Positions 39,241 through 51,505 of a DNA stretch of 64,000 nt are shown one piece after another. The stretch is from assembly GCF_050436995.1 (NCBI RefSeq), contig NC_134747.1, forward strand, positions 10,423,501 through 10,487,500, in the 5' to 3' direction. Source of the DNA: Anticarsia gemmatalis. Lineage: Eukaryota; Arthropoda; Insecta; Lepidoptera; Erebidae. Every line of letters starts with the position of its first letter. Positions within the stretch are counted from its first letter, which is position 1. Made by a program: the position numbers and the translations under genes. The notes under the pieces were generated by a model. That model ran no database searches, was not told the DNA's origin, and saw only the letters and a list, made by a program, of their open reading frames with translations.

Positions 39241-40041
39241 AAACAAAAAAACTAAAGCTTTTAGTTTAAGCGAGAAGATGTACTACATTTCCAGACAGTG
39301 TTCTTTAATATGTGCGAGGTAATTGTCATTCTCAACGTGCCAGTATGTTATATAATGTTATGCAGGTACCCTTTTAATACTTTCACTATGACCCATTAGC
39401 ATAATCAAAGCAGGTCATACATAACATGCAATTATACAGGTTATATGCAACATCGGTCTGTACGCTGCACTCGTCTGACATTTCAAATTATGATTGTGCG
39501 GTTTCAATTTCGATTGTATAGCAACTATAATAATACATTCACCTCTATTTTTTCTTACTAGTCAAGAGCTAACTAGGAAATCATTTTTTTAACTCGTAAC
39601 AATTTAATAAGCACGTTTAAAGTCATGATTCATTTTCATACACGACTAAAGAGTTTCTAAGTATATCTATTTTAAACTAAAGTTACTTACTTAAGTTTTG
39701 AAATAAAAAATGGCTAAAGATATATTTTTGGCCTTTGGTCTTTTGTAGTATCTGGTTTAAACAAAAAATACTATTTGTCAACTGCTTCATTTTTTATCCT
39801 TTGTATAATTTGTCAGTGGTGTCATTGCCAGTAGAAACAATGTTTCCTAATAGGCCCAAAAATCATTGAAACTATAATTTGTATGGTCTACGGTTTTCTA
39901 CGTCAATCTTCGTTTTGTTTGATGGACGAGAAAGTGAAGATGAGTTACGATTTAGTTTCTTTCGTATTTACAAACAAACGTTTAGAAATGATTTCATATA
40001 CCTAGTAGGTACCCATAAAATTATTTTTCCGAACACAATGA
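39241..40041. other. Intron stretch, nothing seen
   Basis: AT-rich sequence without a supported ORF, repeat boundary or regulatory motif. The 69-codon ORF at 39879-40088 runs into the MITE that follows and is accidental. Confidence 0.4.
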
Positions 40042-40168
40042 CTAACCCCCGGTTTCTCAGTACATTTAGCGGTAGTTTATCTATTTAACAGCGTTTTTTT
40101 TATATGAGTTTTAACTCTATTGAATAGATAAACTACCGCTATTAATGTACCTCAGAAACCGAGGATAA
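40042..40168. mobile_element. Small hairpin MITE
   Basis: About 48 bases at the left (CGGTTTCTCAGTACATTTAGCGGTAGTTTATCTATT) recur inverted at the right (AATAGATAAACTACCGCTATTAATGTACCTCAGAAACCG), with a loop of about 25 bases. The pair would fold into a near-perfect hairpin. The left arm has lost two or three bases relative to the right. No ORF is present. The left flank contains TAA and the right flank TAATA, but no clean duplication can be fixed. Confidence 0.65.
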
Positions 40169-43100
40169 TAAACTTTCCTATCGCTATATTCTGAACTAGT
40201 GACAATATAACCGAAGGGCGATGTAGAACATTTCTAAACATAATTGAAACTAAACTCATTAAGTCCCGATGCGGTGACTGCGAGCTCATAAACTGGAACA
40301 TGTATCAAGGCCTCTGATTCATTGCGTTTTAATGACGGCCGGAAGCCGGCCTTGGCCTTCAAGTTATATACATACGCATAACACAACACAATACGATAGG
40401 CTGTTACATTTAAACCAGTTAATCTAGTCGCGTTTTTCACCGGCTCTTGGAAACATGTTGACCAGTTTTTGAGTTTTGTATTCGAAATAAGATTTCCTTA
40501 TTGGTAGGTTTCCTCAAAGGTATATTTCCTTAGGTAATAAAAAAGGAATAATTTTAGGAGAATATTAATTAGGTAGATTGATAATACAATCGTACGTAGT
40601 AACGTATTTTTAACGATATTCGTATGAATGTTTTTTTAGTCTTATTAATGTGTGGCAGCTTTCAATAATTGTCTGACTATGAAGATGCGTATGTATAATC
40701 ATACCTTTTAAGACTTAAATTAAAACTAGGTATTTTTAAAGCATTCGTTTTCAACTAACAAAATGTACGCAATATCCTTCAATCGCCTTTCAAAATTCTA
40801 GAGGTCTTTATTTATTAATAAATTACGTTTCCTGTTCCTGTCATAATTTTGAAAAACCGTTAATGTTAAAAATAGTTTTGAGTAATTTGCGTGTTTTATA
40901 AATGGTATTTTAATTATTTTTGGCCGATGATGTCGTTTTTAAGTAATATTTTTGAATCCCAACAGTAATTGTTAGCAACAGAACTGCCTATGCGTTGAAA
41001 TAAAGAGGCAAGACCGGTTAGCACAAAAAGGCCAGGAAGAAGCTATCGTCAAGCCATTGCGGAGTTCCTTCACCCGTAGGATCTCAAGAACACACTAAAG
41101 TCGTGCTTAACAAAGTTTTAACTTCAAAAGTTAAGTAAACCTAAACAGTATTTACTGACCAGTACATTTCTTGTTTTGTTTGATAACTAATATTTAAAGA
41201 GGTTTGTATTTTTTTTTTCATATCAAATGCATAGTATGATTTAACATATTGAATTTTGAGTAGCTTCCCATCAGCGCTTTATGCTATGTAAACAATATGC
41301 TAAATGTGAAGTCTTACAGCTTGTAACAATTATATTAATTATCTCAATTTTATCACACACCTGGCTTTTATTACCGACGGTTAATTATAAAACATATTTC
41401 TTTGATTACAATTCTATCTCACGTTGTATGAAGTAAATTACGGTAAATTATATATTGATTTAATGTCTATCAATAAAGGTTTTATAGGAAATCTTAAAAC
41501 TTTAATCAAAGGAACTAAACAATTAATAGAACTAATGACAACGAGTAAAAGATTCAACATATTTGGATTTTTTTTTTCTCTTATGAAAGAAACCATTTAC
41601 TGCCTACTAATTATTATCAGTGGCCTTAAAACAAAATTGTATACTCAAAAAATTCATTAGTAAACTGGTTAATTATTAAAATACACAATAGCTAATTATC
41701 TTAAGGTTACGAGTAATTTAAAACATTTTTTAGTCAATTTAACCTGCTTGTTAGAAAAAATGTTTTCAAAGATCGGGTTCCTTTGTTTTGAATTTGTAAC
41801 ATCGGAGAAGTAAAAACACAAAGAATTTTTGGGACGTAAACATTTTTCAAATAATAATTACCAATTTTAAAGATGCTATAATTGTTTATTACAAAAGGTT
41901 ACCTACTCAATAGCCTGACGTATGTATTTGTTTTTGCAATTTTCTTCAATAACGAAAATTCCATTATCCGTGTAAACTATAATGTTACTAATTGAATGAT
42001 TTAAAAAAAATTGTGTCAGAAATATTTTTGTAACGAGGGTCATTTGGGGACAAAACTGTTGCACTAACGTACTTAAAAAGTAATTTAAGACACCAGCTGT
42101 TGCAGAAAACATTATATGTAATATATAGTAGTTACCTGTACCAGTTCTCATGGCATTAAAAAGTTTTAAAACTTATTTCTCCTTATACACTTTTTTCCCT
42201 AATAAGATTTACTAATAAAAAAGAAGCTCACCAGTTCTTAGTTCAGATACTTGGCCATCTGTTTGTTCAATGTTTTGATTTTTGGGACGGCCAAGCAGTT
42301 TGATTTGTATGCAAATCATAATCACATATCTTCCACCATTTTTATCACGTAATTCATAAAAGAAAATGTTACTTAATAAATTTTGAATAATGTTACATAC
42401 CATGACACAGCTCAAAAATCACTAGTTACAGGAATAAACTACCGAGAAAATTTTAAAAACCGTATAAATTAGCATGCATTTCTGAACAAAACGTTTGTTC
42501 AAATGACTGTCATCAAGTCAGTCATTATTTCTTTGTTTCATTGTAACAGTGATTCACACAGGCCAGTACTGCAGTGTCCTGTGTGTCGACGAGATAACTG
42601 ACCAACTGCACAGCTATTAAACATTTCTTATCAATTATTCATAGGCAACAAAGGGGAAAATACTGTGGTTTTTTAACGCATGCCATACGTCGTAATAGTT
42701 ATGTAAACCATTGACGATGTTATAAACAGTTTGAATTACTTTTCTTCATTTTGCTCCCCGTATATTATATATTTATACTCGTAACTAATATTCGTTACCG
42801 CCATTAATTAACTTAAATATTTTTATAATATTAGGTATTAGGTATATTTAAAATCATACGTAATAAAATAAAGTAGAATAAATAACAGATAAGTACTAAC
42901 TATATCTTATTATAATACCAAGATATATCGACGCTAAATTGCATTAAATTTAACCTAATTATCTCACTAATTACAGTTGTAAATCATAATAAAACGCAAA
43001 GTAAACGGCTAGACTAAAAGTGAATGAACGTTTTATTGTATTATGTAAGACAATAAATATATAAGTATCTCTTATATTTGAATATGGTTTGTATAAACTT

Positions 43101-43403
43101 CATGCACTTGAGTCATGATCGGTCAAATCTATGACCTATGCAATGTGCCACGTATGTTCCACAATGCATGAATATGATTGTATGAGGCACGAGAATATCT
43201 AAATATGTATATGAGAAACTATTACACCTATTATATTTTAGATTGCAGTCTACCAACAACAATCTTGTTAGAGGTGATTTTCAAATAGAGTGGATTAGTA
43301 TAATTTATATACATAGGTACCAAATAATGTAGTACTGATTTGTGGTATATGAGCATTGAAATCAACAGTCATATGAATAATTATAATTAGCAAAACTTTA
43401 TTA
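40169..43403. other. Intron stretch without supported genes
   Basis: AT-rich. ORFs at 40234-40440, 41424-41660, 41903-42151 and 42212-42415 have the composition of random AT-rich DNA and no motifs. No transposon ends were recognised. Confidence 0.4.
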
Positions 43404-43497
43404 TATAAATCTATGTAACACGTAAATTAATTTAGAAGAGGAAATTGCTCAGGATGTGGATAAGTTTGTCGACGGAAAATCTTAATTTGAGGATGGG

Positions 43498-43689
43498 ATG
43501 CTGTACTCAAGCTCTCGCGTCGCTATAATTTTCAGTCTTCTACTTTTGAGTACAGTGAACGGTGAAACATTCAGGATTATAAAACCAGCCAGCATACGTT
43601 ATGTCAGCCAAGTTTTTTTTGGACTCAAATGTTACTGTGTCGAGCAGGTATTATGTAATTCGATTAAACCCGTTGCAACCGTTAACTAA
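43498..43689 (+). CDS. Candidate small secreted peptide or first exon of a secreted protein
   Basis: The frame encodes 63 residues. The N-terminus reads MLYSSSRVAIIFSLLLLSTVNG, a textbook signal peptide: positive n-region, hydrophobic core at about residues 9-18, and a small residue before a likely cut after G22. The mature part has three cysteines (C44, C46, C52), too few for a confident fold. A TATAAA lies at 43404-43409, which would place a start near 43435 and give a ~60-base 5' UTR. A CAG|GTATTA after about residue 49 could be a donor, in which case the last 14 codons are intron. It is antisense inside the proposed CRAL-TRIO first intron. No homologue is recognised. A chance ORF remains possible. 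Confidence 0.35.
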   Translation: MLYSSSRVAIIFSLLLLSTVNGETFRIIKPASIRYVSQVFFGLKCYCVEQVLCNSIKPVATVN

Positions 43690-43800
43690 GACTGAAACAA
43701 AATAGCAGACTAAACTAACTTGTTTCTCATGAGCGAGTATGGCAATGTGTTCAGGTAGGTCATTGTACCTACTTAGTTACATACAATTACTGAATGTATA

Positions 43801-44058
43801 GGCGCCCATAGCCAGTTGCGCTCACTGGTCGGTAAACGATCTTTGGGTTAAGCAACCATTGGCACGGTCATTCCATAGATGGGTGACCGCATAGTGGTAT
43901 GTGAACTGGGCGTCTCCGTGCTTCGGAGGGCACGTTAAAAGTCGGTCCCGGTTGTTGTCTACTAAGATAACAGTCGTTAAGCCACGTCAAAGGCCTCTCG
44001 GGCGGCTTGAACAACTTTGACACTAGGTTGACCACTAACCATACGACAAACAAACAAC
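43801..44058 (+). mobile_element. 5S-rRNA-derived SINE, near full length
   Basis: The 5' part contains GGGTTAAGCAACCATTGG... ATAGATGGGTGACCGC (about 43844-43890), which matches the internal-promoter half of 5S rRNA (GTTAAGCAAC... GGATGGGTGACCGC). This marks it as a SINE3-like element transcribed from a type-1 pol III promoter. The body continues through GTCGGTCCCGG and AGGCCTCTCGGGCGGCTTGAAC to a CAAACAAACAAC tail. Two fragments of the same family occur at 51361 and 54350. The minus-strand ORF 43868-44053 is a shadow. Confidence 0.75.
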
Positions 44059-45179
44059 TGAATTGTTTCTTCAGATACTTTCAATCTGTCTGCTTCTGCG
44101 ACTTTCAGGTTGTCATACTTTTAGATTATTTTATATTAACATGCAAACAGTACAATCGCAAGGTTCCTTCAGAAATAAACCAAGCAGTTAAATGGCAGTG
44201 TTCGCATGTCACATTACCGTGAGAAAAGTAATTGAAACTTGAATGTAACGTTGGCGTAACATATTATAGTAATATACAAGTACAACTGTTTATTTACAAA
44301 CGCGGCGCGGACGCAGGCGTACTGTGCAATTGTGACTCATCGCCCCCCGTTCGCCCACAACAAACCGCTGCACTCATACTCAAATTACGTAACCTAATTA
44401 CCTGTATACCAATATTTCAAGGAGAAACGGCGTACCTATACATCTACTAGCTATTTATTTTTTAATTGGGTTACACCCACTAAATATGTCACGGTAGATC
44501 AACAAACTCAAAAGTCTCCCAAATCTAATCTGTTTAACCGAAATAGACCAAAAATAAATAATTGAGTTTGCGCTTGTGGTCCATGTAAATCTTTGTGAAA
44601 TGTAGCGGTATTGGAAATAGGAAAATTTACAAGTGACACCATTTCTTGGGTCGGTGGGCGTATTCACCCCACGCGAACAAAGAGCACCGAAAATAAACCC
44701 TTCCGATTTGTGAAAAACATAATCTTATATTAGATTTTTATAAATACCGAATCACTTGAATGGTTTAGGATTATTAAAAGTAGATCTGTAGCTCTAGAAG
44801 TGAACAGAGAGACAGTCTTAATGAAAACACTTTTTTTTATCAAATCATTTTGAAAATTTGGACATTATTAACATATATAATAATTTTCATAACGCCAATT
44901 ACCCAAGCATAACAAAATTGATGTGATATTCCTTTTCAGATACCTATCTTCTTGTGTTACCAACTAGTCGTATGATAAAATGAAAATGTGCTGCGAAAAC
45001 GTTTTCAGCTGCGTCGTTTTGCAGACCTCGGTTATACTCCGTACACATTCTAAATATGGTCTAAACTCTAGACAAAGGATTTACATAAAAATACCTCAGT
45101 AAAAGGTAAATAGTAAACCAATGCAATGTCGTAACATTGACAGTGAGCCGCGTATTAACACTTAAGTAGGCTAGATCGC
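44059..45179. other. Intron stretch with one GC-rich patch
   Basis: AT-rich apart from about 44295-44365, which is GC-rich and open on both strands for about 27 codons or more. No splice context decides between them. No repeat ends were recognised. Confidence 0.35.
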
Positions 45180-45214
45180 CACGTGCGCGAGTGAATAGAC
45201 ACACGCCAAGGTCA
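45180..45214. promoter_or_regulatory. E-box next to an FTZ-F1-type site
   Basis: CACGTG at 45180-45185 (followed by CGCG) is a bHLH-PAS E-box of the kind used by Met/Taiman and CLOCK-type factors. CCAAGGTCA at 45206-45214 matches the monomeric site bound by FTZ-F1/ERR receptors. They are 20 bases apart, within the proposed first intron about 1.5 kb downstream of the CRAL-TRIO promoter, which would suit hormone-linked control. The motifs are short and could be coincidental. Confidence 0.25.
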
Positions 45215-46645
45215 TAGCATGCACAGCCTCTTACGAACCATCAACTTACATACAATTTTCAAAAAGATTTCAAATAAATATGATTTGTTTATTGCTTATA
45301 TTGTTAGAAAACTTCATTTTCATGACAATAGACTTAAGTGCTTAATAGTTGTATCGTAAAGTATGATGGCGCAGTCGTTAAACAAAAAGACCCCACATGT
45401 AGGAACTAAACAAATTCATATTTGTAGTACTTAAAAGCTATTTATATTTATTGAGTATAATTGTTATAACATCGTTTTCCGTTTTATTTATCCGCTAAGT
45501 ATTTTATTGACCATTCTAGTAATTACTAGAAAAATTGTTATTGACGAGATGAAACACATAATATAAACTATTGCATCTAATGATTAATTTATTCAAGGTA
45601 AATTAGTGTTATGGATTTTTTTCACATTTTCACATGCTTATTGGATTAGAAGTAGAATTGAATCTATTACACACACAAGTCACACTTTTATAACGTCCAT
45701 ATTATCAAAGACTGATCTATCACTATTTAAGAATAAATTTTCCATTCTATTATTTAAATATTACTTTAAATTGTTCATGCAAATGACCTCACTATTACGT
45801 GATTTATGTAATGAGAATAAAAATATAATAAAATTATATAAATGTATTATTTGCGCACTAATTACGTACCATGGCTATAATACGCCTTGCGTAGTTGCTT
45901 GTTTAAACGACGAGTAAAATCTACTAAAATATTTTTTTCGACCTTAGTTATATCAATAGATTATTTTTAATTATCAGGACTAAATTAATGTAGGTTATCA
46001 ACTATTACGTTTTAACAAATTAATTATGATAGTAGTATCACAATATTATTGCTTTATAATAATCGCCACACATAACACATGTAAATTATTGTGTCCATAA
46101 ATAATAAAATAATGAGGTTCTTTTTTTTCTCCGTTCACTAAGGTAAGAAGGCATGATTTTATGGATGTATTCTTTACAGACATGTTTAAAAAACAACATG
46201 ACGATATATTGAAATATTAAATTATTCTTGTCAATGTTACTAGTCTCAAAATACGATGCGCTCTATTTATGCACTAATCAGTGAAAGAATAGACTTATGC
46301 AAGAGATGTAACACAATTCACAAAACTAGAGCTCTCTACAAGGATCGCTGTCAGAAACAAAGGCCAGTAAGATGTTTGATGTATGTGCGTGTGAAATTCC
46401 TAACGTATTGTAGGCATTTGTATGATTTCAACTATAACTTCACTATTATTGAATAGTTTGTTCATAAAAACCTGTTAATACATAATATTTTTGTAGTACT
46501 TGATCGATTCAAAATCAAAACAAAGCATTGCACAAACACCAAACATATTCTGAATGAAACTTGATAAAATACTATCGTAAATTAAACACTGCATCAAATT
46601 GCATATTGAATGCACTATTTAAGTTAAAAAAGAAATTCAAAAACA
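45215..46645. other. Intron stretch, nothing supported
   Basis: AT-rich. The 103-codon ORF at 45606-45917 is hydrophobic, AT-driven and lacks a signal peptide or domain; ORF 46256-46456 also has no motif. Confidence 0.4.
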
Positions 46646-46651
46646 TCTCAC

Positions 46652-46792
46652 CCTTAAATTAAATTCAAAACAAAAACAGGCGCGCGCGCAGCGTAGTGTC
46701 GCGACGAGAACTGCGGCCGGCTCTACAAAACGCACGCTCTTGACCAGACTCCTTTACTAAGCGTTCGCGCAATTCCACTCCGGTGCTTTATA
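46652..46792 (-). promoter_or_regulatory. Probable promoter and noncoding first exon of the CRAL-TRIO gene
   Basis: On the minus strand a TATAAA box (46792-46787) is followed about 34 bases later by an initiator-like TTAGT (A at 46758). About 107 bases of GC-rich leader follow, ending AAGG|GTGAGA, a good splice donor (last exon base 46652). The local GC content is far above the surroundings. Strand, donor and position fit the untranslated exon needed upstream of the acceptor at 33150. Splicing the two would remove an intron of about 13.5 kb. The link is inferred; further 5' UTR exons between them are possible. Confidence 0.5.
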
Positions 46793-49700
46793 CCACAAAC
46801 GGCATTTGGCACCAACATACTGTATGCAGACACGTGTATCCGTGTCCGATTGACGAAAGCCAAAAATAATCTCTACGTCAATAATACATTGTAGTCAAAC
46901 GAAAGTAAATTTTATATTTATGTAACAATCAATATTTTAGAATCTAAGTGTAATGCTACCACTCACGCTCTCGGACAAGGTCGATGTGATGTGACCTTTG
47001 TTCTCAAATACAATTGCAATCCTTAACCTTTTGGACGATTAAGTACGCCTATAAATATTAATTGATTATCTCTACAGACAAAGCAGAATCCTTATGAAAT
47101 TATAGCCTTAATCACAGATTTTAAAACAGTTTTCAGTTTTCACACATAGAGTATTTCTGTTCAATTTTGTGAAACGAATACCGAAATGCTTTGTTTGAAT
47201 AGATCAAAACAATTAACTTAAAAATCAAATCCTTAACAAATTCCGCAGGTTATTTTTTATGTCGAGCACACACAAAGACTAATCTTTTAAAATAAAATTA
47301 TCTTTTCTAACTTTACAAGCAAAGTAAACATGTAACAAGTTAGTAAATCATATAATGTCGCTATGCATACCCACACCGTACCTGAAAACTTACACAGCGA
47401 TTTTCGTGAACAGATTTCAGAAAAACATCGGTCACATGATTAGGATTATGAAAATTTTGATTATTTGAGCTATAATTAAGCAAGGAAATTATCTCGAGCA
47501 GAAGCCATCTCATTCAACCTTGTTCTTTGGCATTGTCTTTCACAAACCGATACGTTTAACTGAGTCGTGTTATGGTCTGTTTTGATCATGGCTAAATAAC
47601 CCATAATTTTGGTAACTGATTCAAGGCAGTCATGATTTTATGACCATATTCGTTAGATTGCGATATTATTTCCACCATAATTGTAACTTGTGTTTTAGAT
47701 ATTAACTCTACAGTTTTTACTGACCGCCATAACATTCCGAAAAATGTTCGCAAATTTATCAAATAAGCTCTTGAAACTGCCGATGACGAATTATTAAATG
47801 TATGATTTTGTTTGTGATGCTCAAAGCGGTTTGCAATCAATTAAAACGCTAAACATTTAGTATACCATGATATTCACAAATGGACATTATCTACGCATAT
47901 TTAATACAACTAATCGAAAATTACTTTCGTTTCATTTGATGTTTTGCGACATGTACTTTCCTGGAGTTTTGCACAAAAGATACTTAATAGGCGTCATGGA
48001 ATAAATAGAAACAGGTAACAAATAACTGCAGAGCAATTTCGACATAAAGTATAAACATAATCAAGTTTCTGAGAAGATATCAATCCAAAATGAAGAACAT
48101 GCAACTAACATTAAAACAAAGAATAAATGAACAACCGCTTGATTTGACCACAAAGTGATCATCGGAATAATGCTTCTCTTAATTAAAATAATGTCGATAG
48201 CAAAATAACGGTAATACATTTAAAAGTTAATAGCAATATAAAAATGGAATCTCGAAATTTGTCAGAAAAAGGAAAGGAGTCACCGACCAAGGAATTTGAG
48301 TGTCAATTAAAGCAATCTCTTCGAGTACATTGATTTATGATTAAGTTTACTTTCCGTGCAATCTCACAAGCTGTCAATATTTTTAAACAAAGTAGGTGTA
48401 TTTACACGATCAGTTAGATCCCTTCATGCGTACAATATTGAGCAACTGCGGACATTCAAATAAATCGCATTAAACTTTATTGTGCAACAGATTTTTCAAA
48501 AACGCAACGGATGCCAACTTTCAAAATCATTTATTTTTTATCGGTCATTGACGATCTTTGAGTTAAATTAATTTCAACTGCTATATAAAAGCCTACAATC
48601 TCGACAGTCACCTTTATAATAATTTATTATTTAAGTTTTCACTATATTTAGGTAGTTTAGATATAAAGTAAACTCACAAAAAGTATTTTTATAAAGCCTT
48701 GGCCTTGCAGTTCTAACTTGACTGAAAAAAGGCGGGAAATGCCGGCATTATTTACCGGTCATAGTATGTATTGTTGAACGTAACAACAGCAAAATCTAAT
48801 TTAATAACTATTTACTACTAATAAAAGATAATTAATAAAACGTGAAAATATATTTTATACACTAACAAAACTAGATTGCTTCACGACTTTACTTACCGTA
48901 TAGAAATTGAGGAATTTGGCAGAATTATGTCTTAGCGTCACCTGGATTATATGATCATGACTTGTCCAACACATTTCCTGCACATTTGTATCTGTTAATT
49001 ATCAAAATATTTACTTAACACGAACATAAATGCCCTACATCAATGCATTTCTTTGACTAACTTTCGCATGTTCTTGATAAAATAATTTGATGTAAACGGC
49101 GATAACAAGACACCGTTTATCTGAACATTAAAAATGCAATTTAAATTAAAAGAAACTTTGAAATAATTTAATCATTATAAAAATCACAAATATTTTGTTC
49201 GCAAAACAAATTACGGTGCGTTACCCCCTTTATTTTTCTTTGTTTTCAAATCGTGTTTCCAGCCAGCCAAAGTTATTCGTGAAATGAGACCACGACGGAT
49301 ATAAGCCTCCTTCATGATATAAACATTGTTTTTCTCCAGGCGGCGCCATTAATCATGCAAACTTTTTCGTATTTTTCAGTGAATTTGGGGTTCAGTTCAT
49401 TGACCCTTATGTCTATTCTATCTTAGATGAAGATTGAGGTTGCTTCCAATATCTGCCGACGATGTAAGTTGCGCCTTATTTTAAATCTTGTGGTTAGTTA
49501 TTTAATTCATGATATCCTGAGTAGTTGAATATTAATTTACTTAACCAATTACAATATCAAAGATTTATTATTTGACAAATAAAATTACAATAGACCTGAA
49601 ATTTCATGTGCTCATAACTGGTGTAATACACACTATGATAATTATTTGCTAATGTTATAAGAAGCAATGGGCATAAGTTTCAAGGATCGTTCCCACCTCG

Positions 49701-51360
49701 ATGCGTATCACGTTAAACATAAAACTATAATTGACACGTGAATAACTGCAATTAAAGTCGCAAGTTGGCAACACTTAGATTGAGGTAATCAAATAGGCAC
49801 ATTAGTAACATTTTTTACGATGTACACATGGTAGCCATCTTCCGGTGTGCAACTTTTTTACCTCTCAATTGACCTCCGCGAAGGCCAAAATGGTCAAGTT
49901 GAACTTCATAATAATACCTAATATATTTTCTGGCCCTCGGTTAAAATAATGTCTTCATTTATAAAATAAACATAGAAAATTACATCAACCATAAAAAATA
50001 GGTACTATTTCTTAGCCATCGTAAGTATAACAATAATTAAGGTATTGGCCAACTTTGAATTAAAAATCAAGAATCGTCGGCAGCTGAAAACCATAGCTGC
50101 ATTAATAAATTAAACCCTAAAAAAATTAACCCCTATTGGAAGTTACATATATGAAACCTTTTCGGTAAACCTAATTCATTAGAACTGGCCGTTTATCCTC
50201 AAAATTTCGGTAAGAATGCCATTAATGATATTTTTTTATTGTTTTTTTTTCTATTTAAGGGCTTTTATCTAGCTTTTTTCGACATATACCAGCCTATGTT
50301 TTCAATGAAATTATGAAATCAACCTTTTTGAAATATAAATTGAAAGATGAGACGGCTATTAATTCTATAAAGTTCAATAAATGATTAGATATTGCAACTG
50401 CATGTAACTTAATAAATCTTATTATTATAATGTCTAGGACATGCCAACAGTGTCGTTCAACGCACCGCGTTCATTATGTTAAGCCTATATTCATTCGCGA
50501 ACCGGTTCATCAAAGTCAACAGCTTGCTTGCGAGCGTGAACCCTCACTGCATAGTTTCTATCTTTGTTGTTAAGTGTAACGTAACCTAAAATTGTAACAA
50601 TGCATTTATATTCAAATCATTAAATGAATGCATAAAATTATAATTATAATTTCCATTTCCCTTTCCGTATTGGTAACTGCAAGTAAGGTTCAGCATTGCT
50701 GAGGTTACATAGCTGTTCAGATTATCATATTGTATTTACGTATTTTCTCACAGGTTTGTTTACAGTACGAATATTTTTGTAAATCGATACACCTATTTTT
50801 GGAAAAAATGCGGACCAAAAATTAAAAAATCTTGTTCAAATTTAGGCCTTTAGATATTTAAAAAGATCACTGATCTTTTAATCATTGGCCCCGGTGTGTA
50901 CTTGATGTATAAATATACTGAGTAGGTAATTATAGTTGTAATTAACTATTCCCTTTACTTCCTCTTCACGCTACATATTTTTATAAAATAAATAAAAATT
51001 ACGGAATCGGTCTGTCAATCAAAATCGCGAACGTCTTTGTTGTTTTAATTAATTTTGAAACAACAAAATGTCAATAAATCATTTGCGTGCACAAAAAAAA
51101 ATCTTGTCAAAACATTTTTATTTTACATTGACAAGACGTGTGTTTTGTACACACAGATACATAAGATCGTAAAAACAATTACCATAAGTTTACAATGTTA
51201 ACTCTTAACACCTTTAATTCAAAATAATAACAAACAAAATATCATTTTAACTTTGAAACAAAGCAAGTGGGAACATAAGTTATCCACTAACCGTAACCTT
51301 GCTTTTTAAACATTTCCATAATGATACTCATTCAGACGTTTCCATAATATAATTTAAAAT
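46793..51360. other. Intergenic stretch without supported genes
   Basis: AT-rich sequence between divergent promoters. The minus-strand ORF 47592-47840 has no motif. A GGCGGGAAA E2F-like site occurs at 48731-48739 beside the palindrome TGCCGGCA. No transposon ends were recognised. Confidence 0.4.
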
Positions 51361-51505
51361 GTCGGAGGGCACGTAAAAGTCGGTCCCGGCTGTTGTCTAC
51401 TAAGATAAGAGTCGTTAAGCCATGTCAAAGGCCTCTCGGGCGGCTTGAACAACTTTGACACCAGGTTGACCACTAACCATACGACAAACAAACAAACAAC
51501 AAACA
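51361..51505 (+). mobile_element. 5'-truncated copy of the 5S-derived SINE
   Basis: It begins at CGGAGGGCACG within the body and matches the 43801 copy from about 43925 to its end, with only a handful of substitutions and a one-base deletion. It finishes in an expanded ACAAACAAACAAACAAC tail. The missing 5S-like head is the expected outcome of incomplete reverse transcription by a LINE partner. The close match between the copies points to fairly recent activity. Confidence 0.8.

Noticed and set aside
43844..43900. Possible 5S rRNA gene
   Set aside because: Only the internal-promoter half resembles 5S; the rest is SINE body and the same body recurs at 51361.
45606..45917. 103-codon plus-strand ORF
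   Set aside because: Composition is that of AT-rich noncoding DNA, with no signal peptide, domain or splice context.
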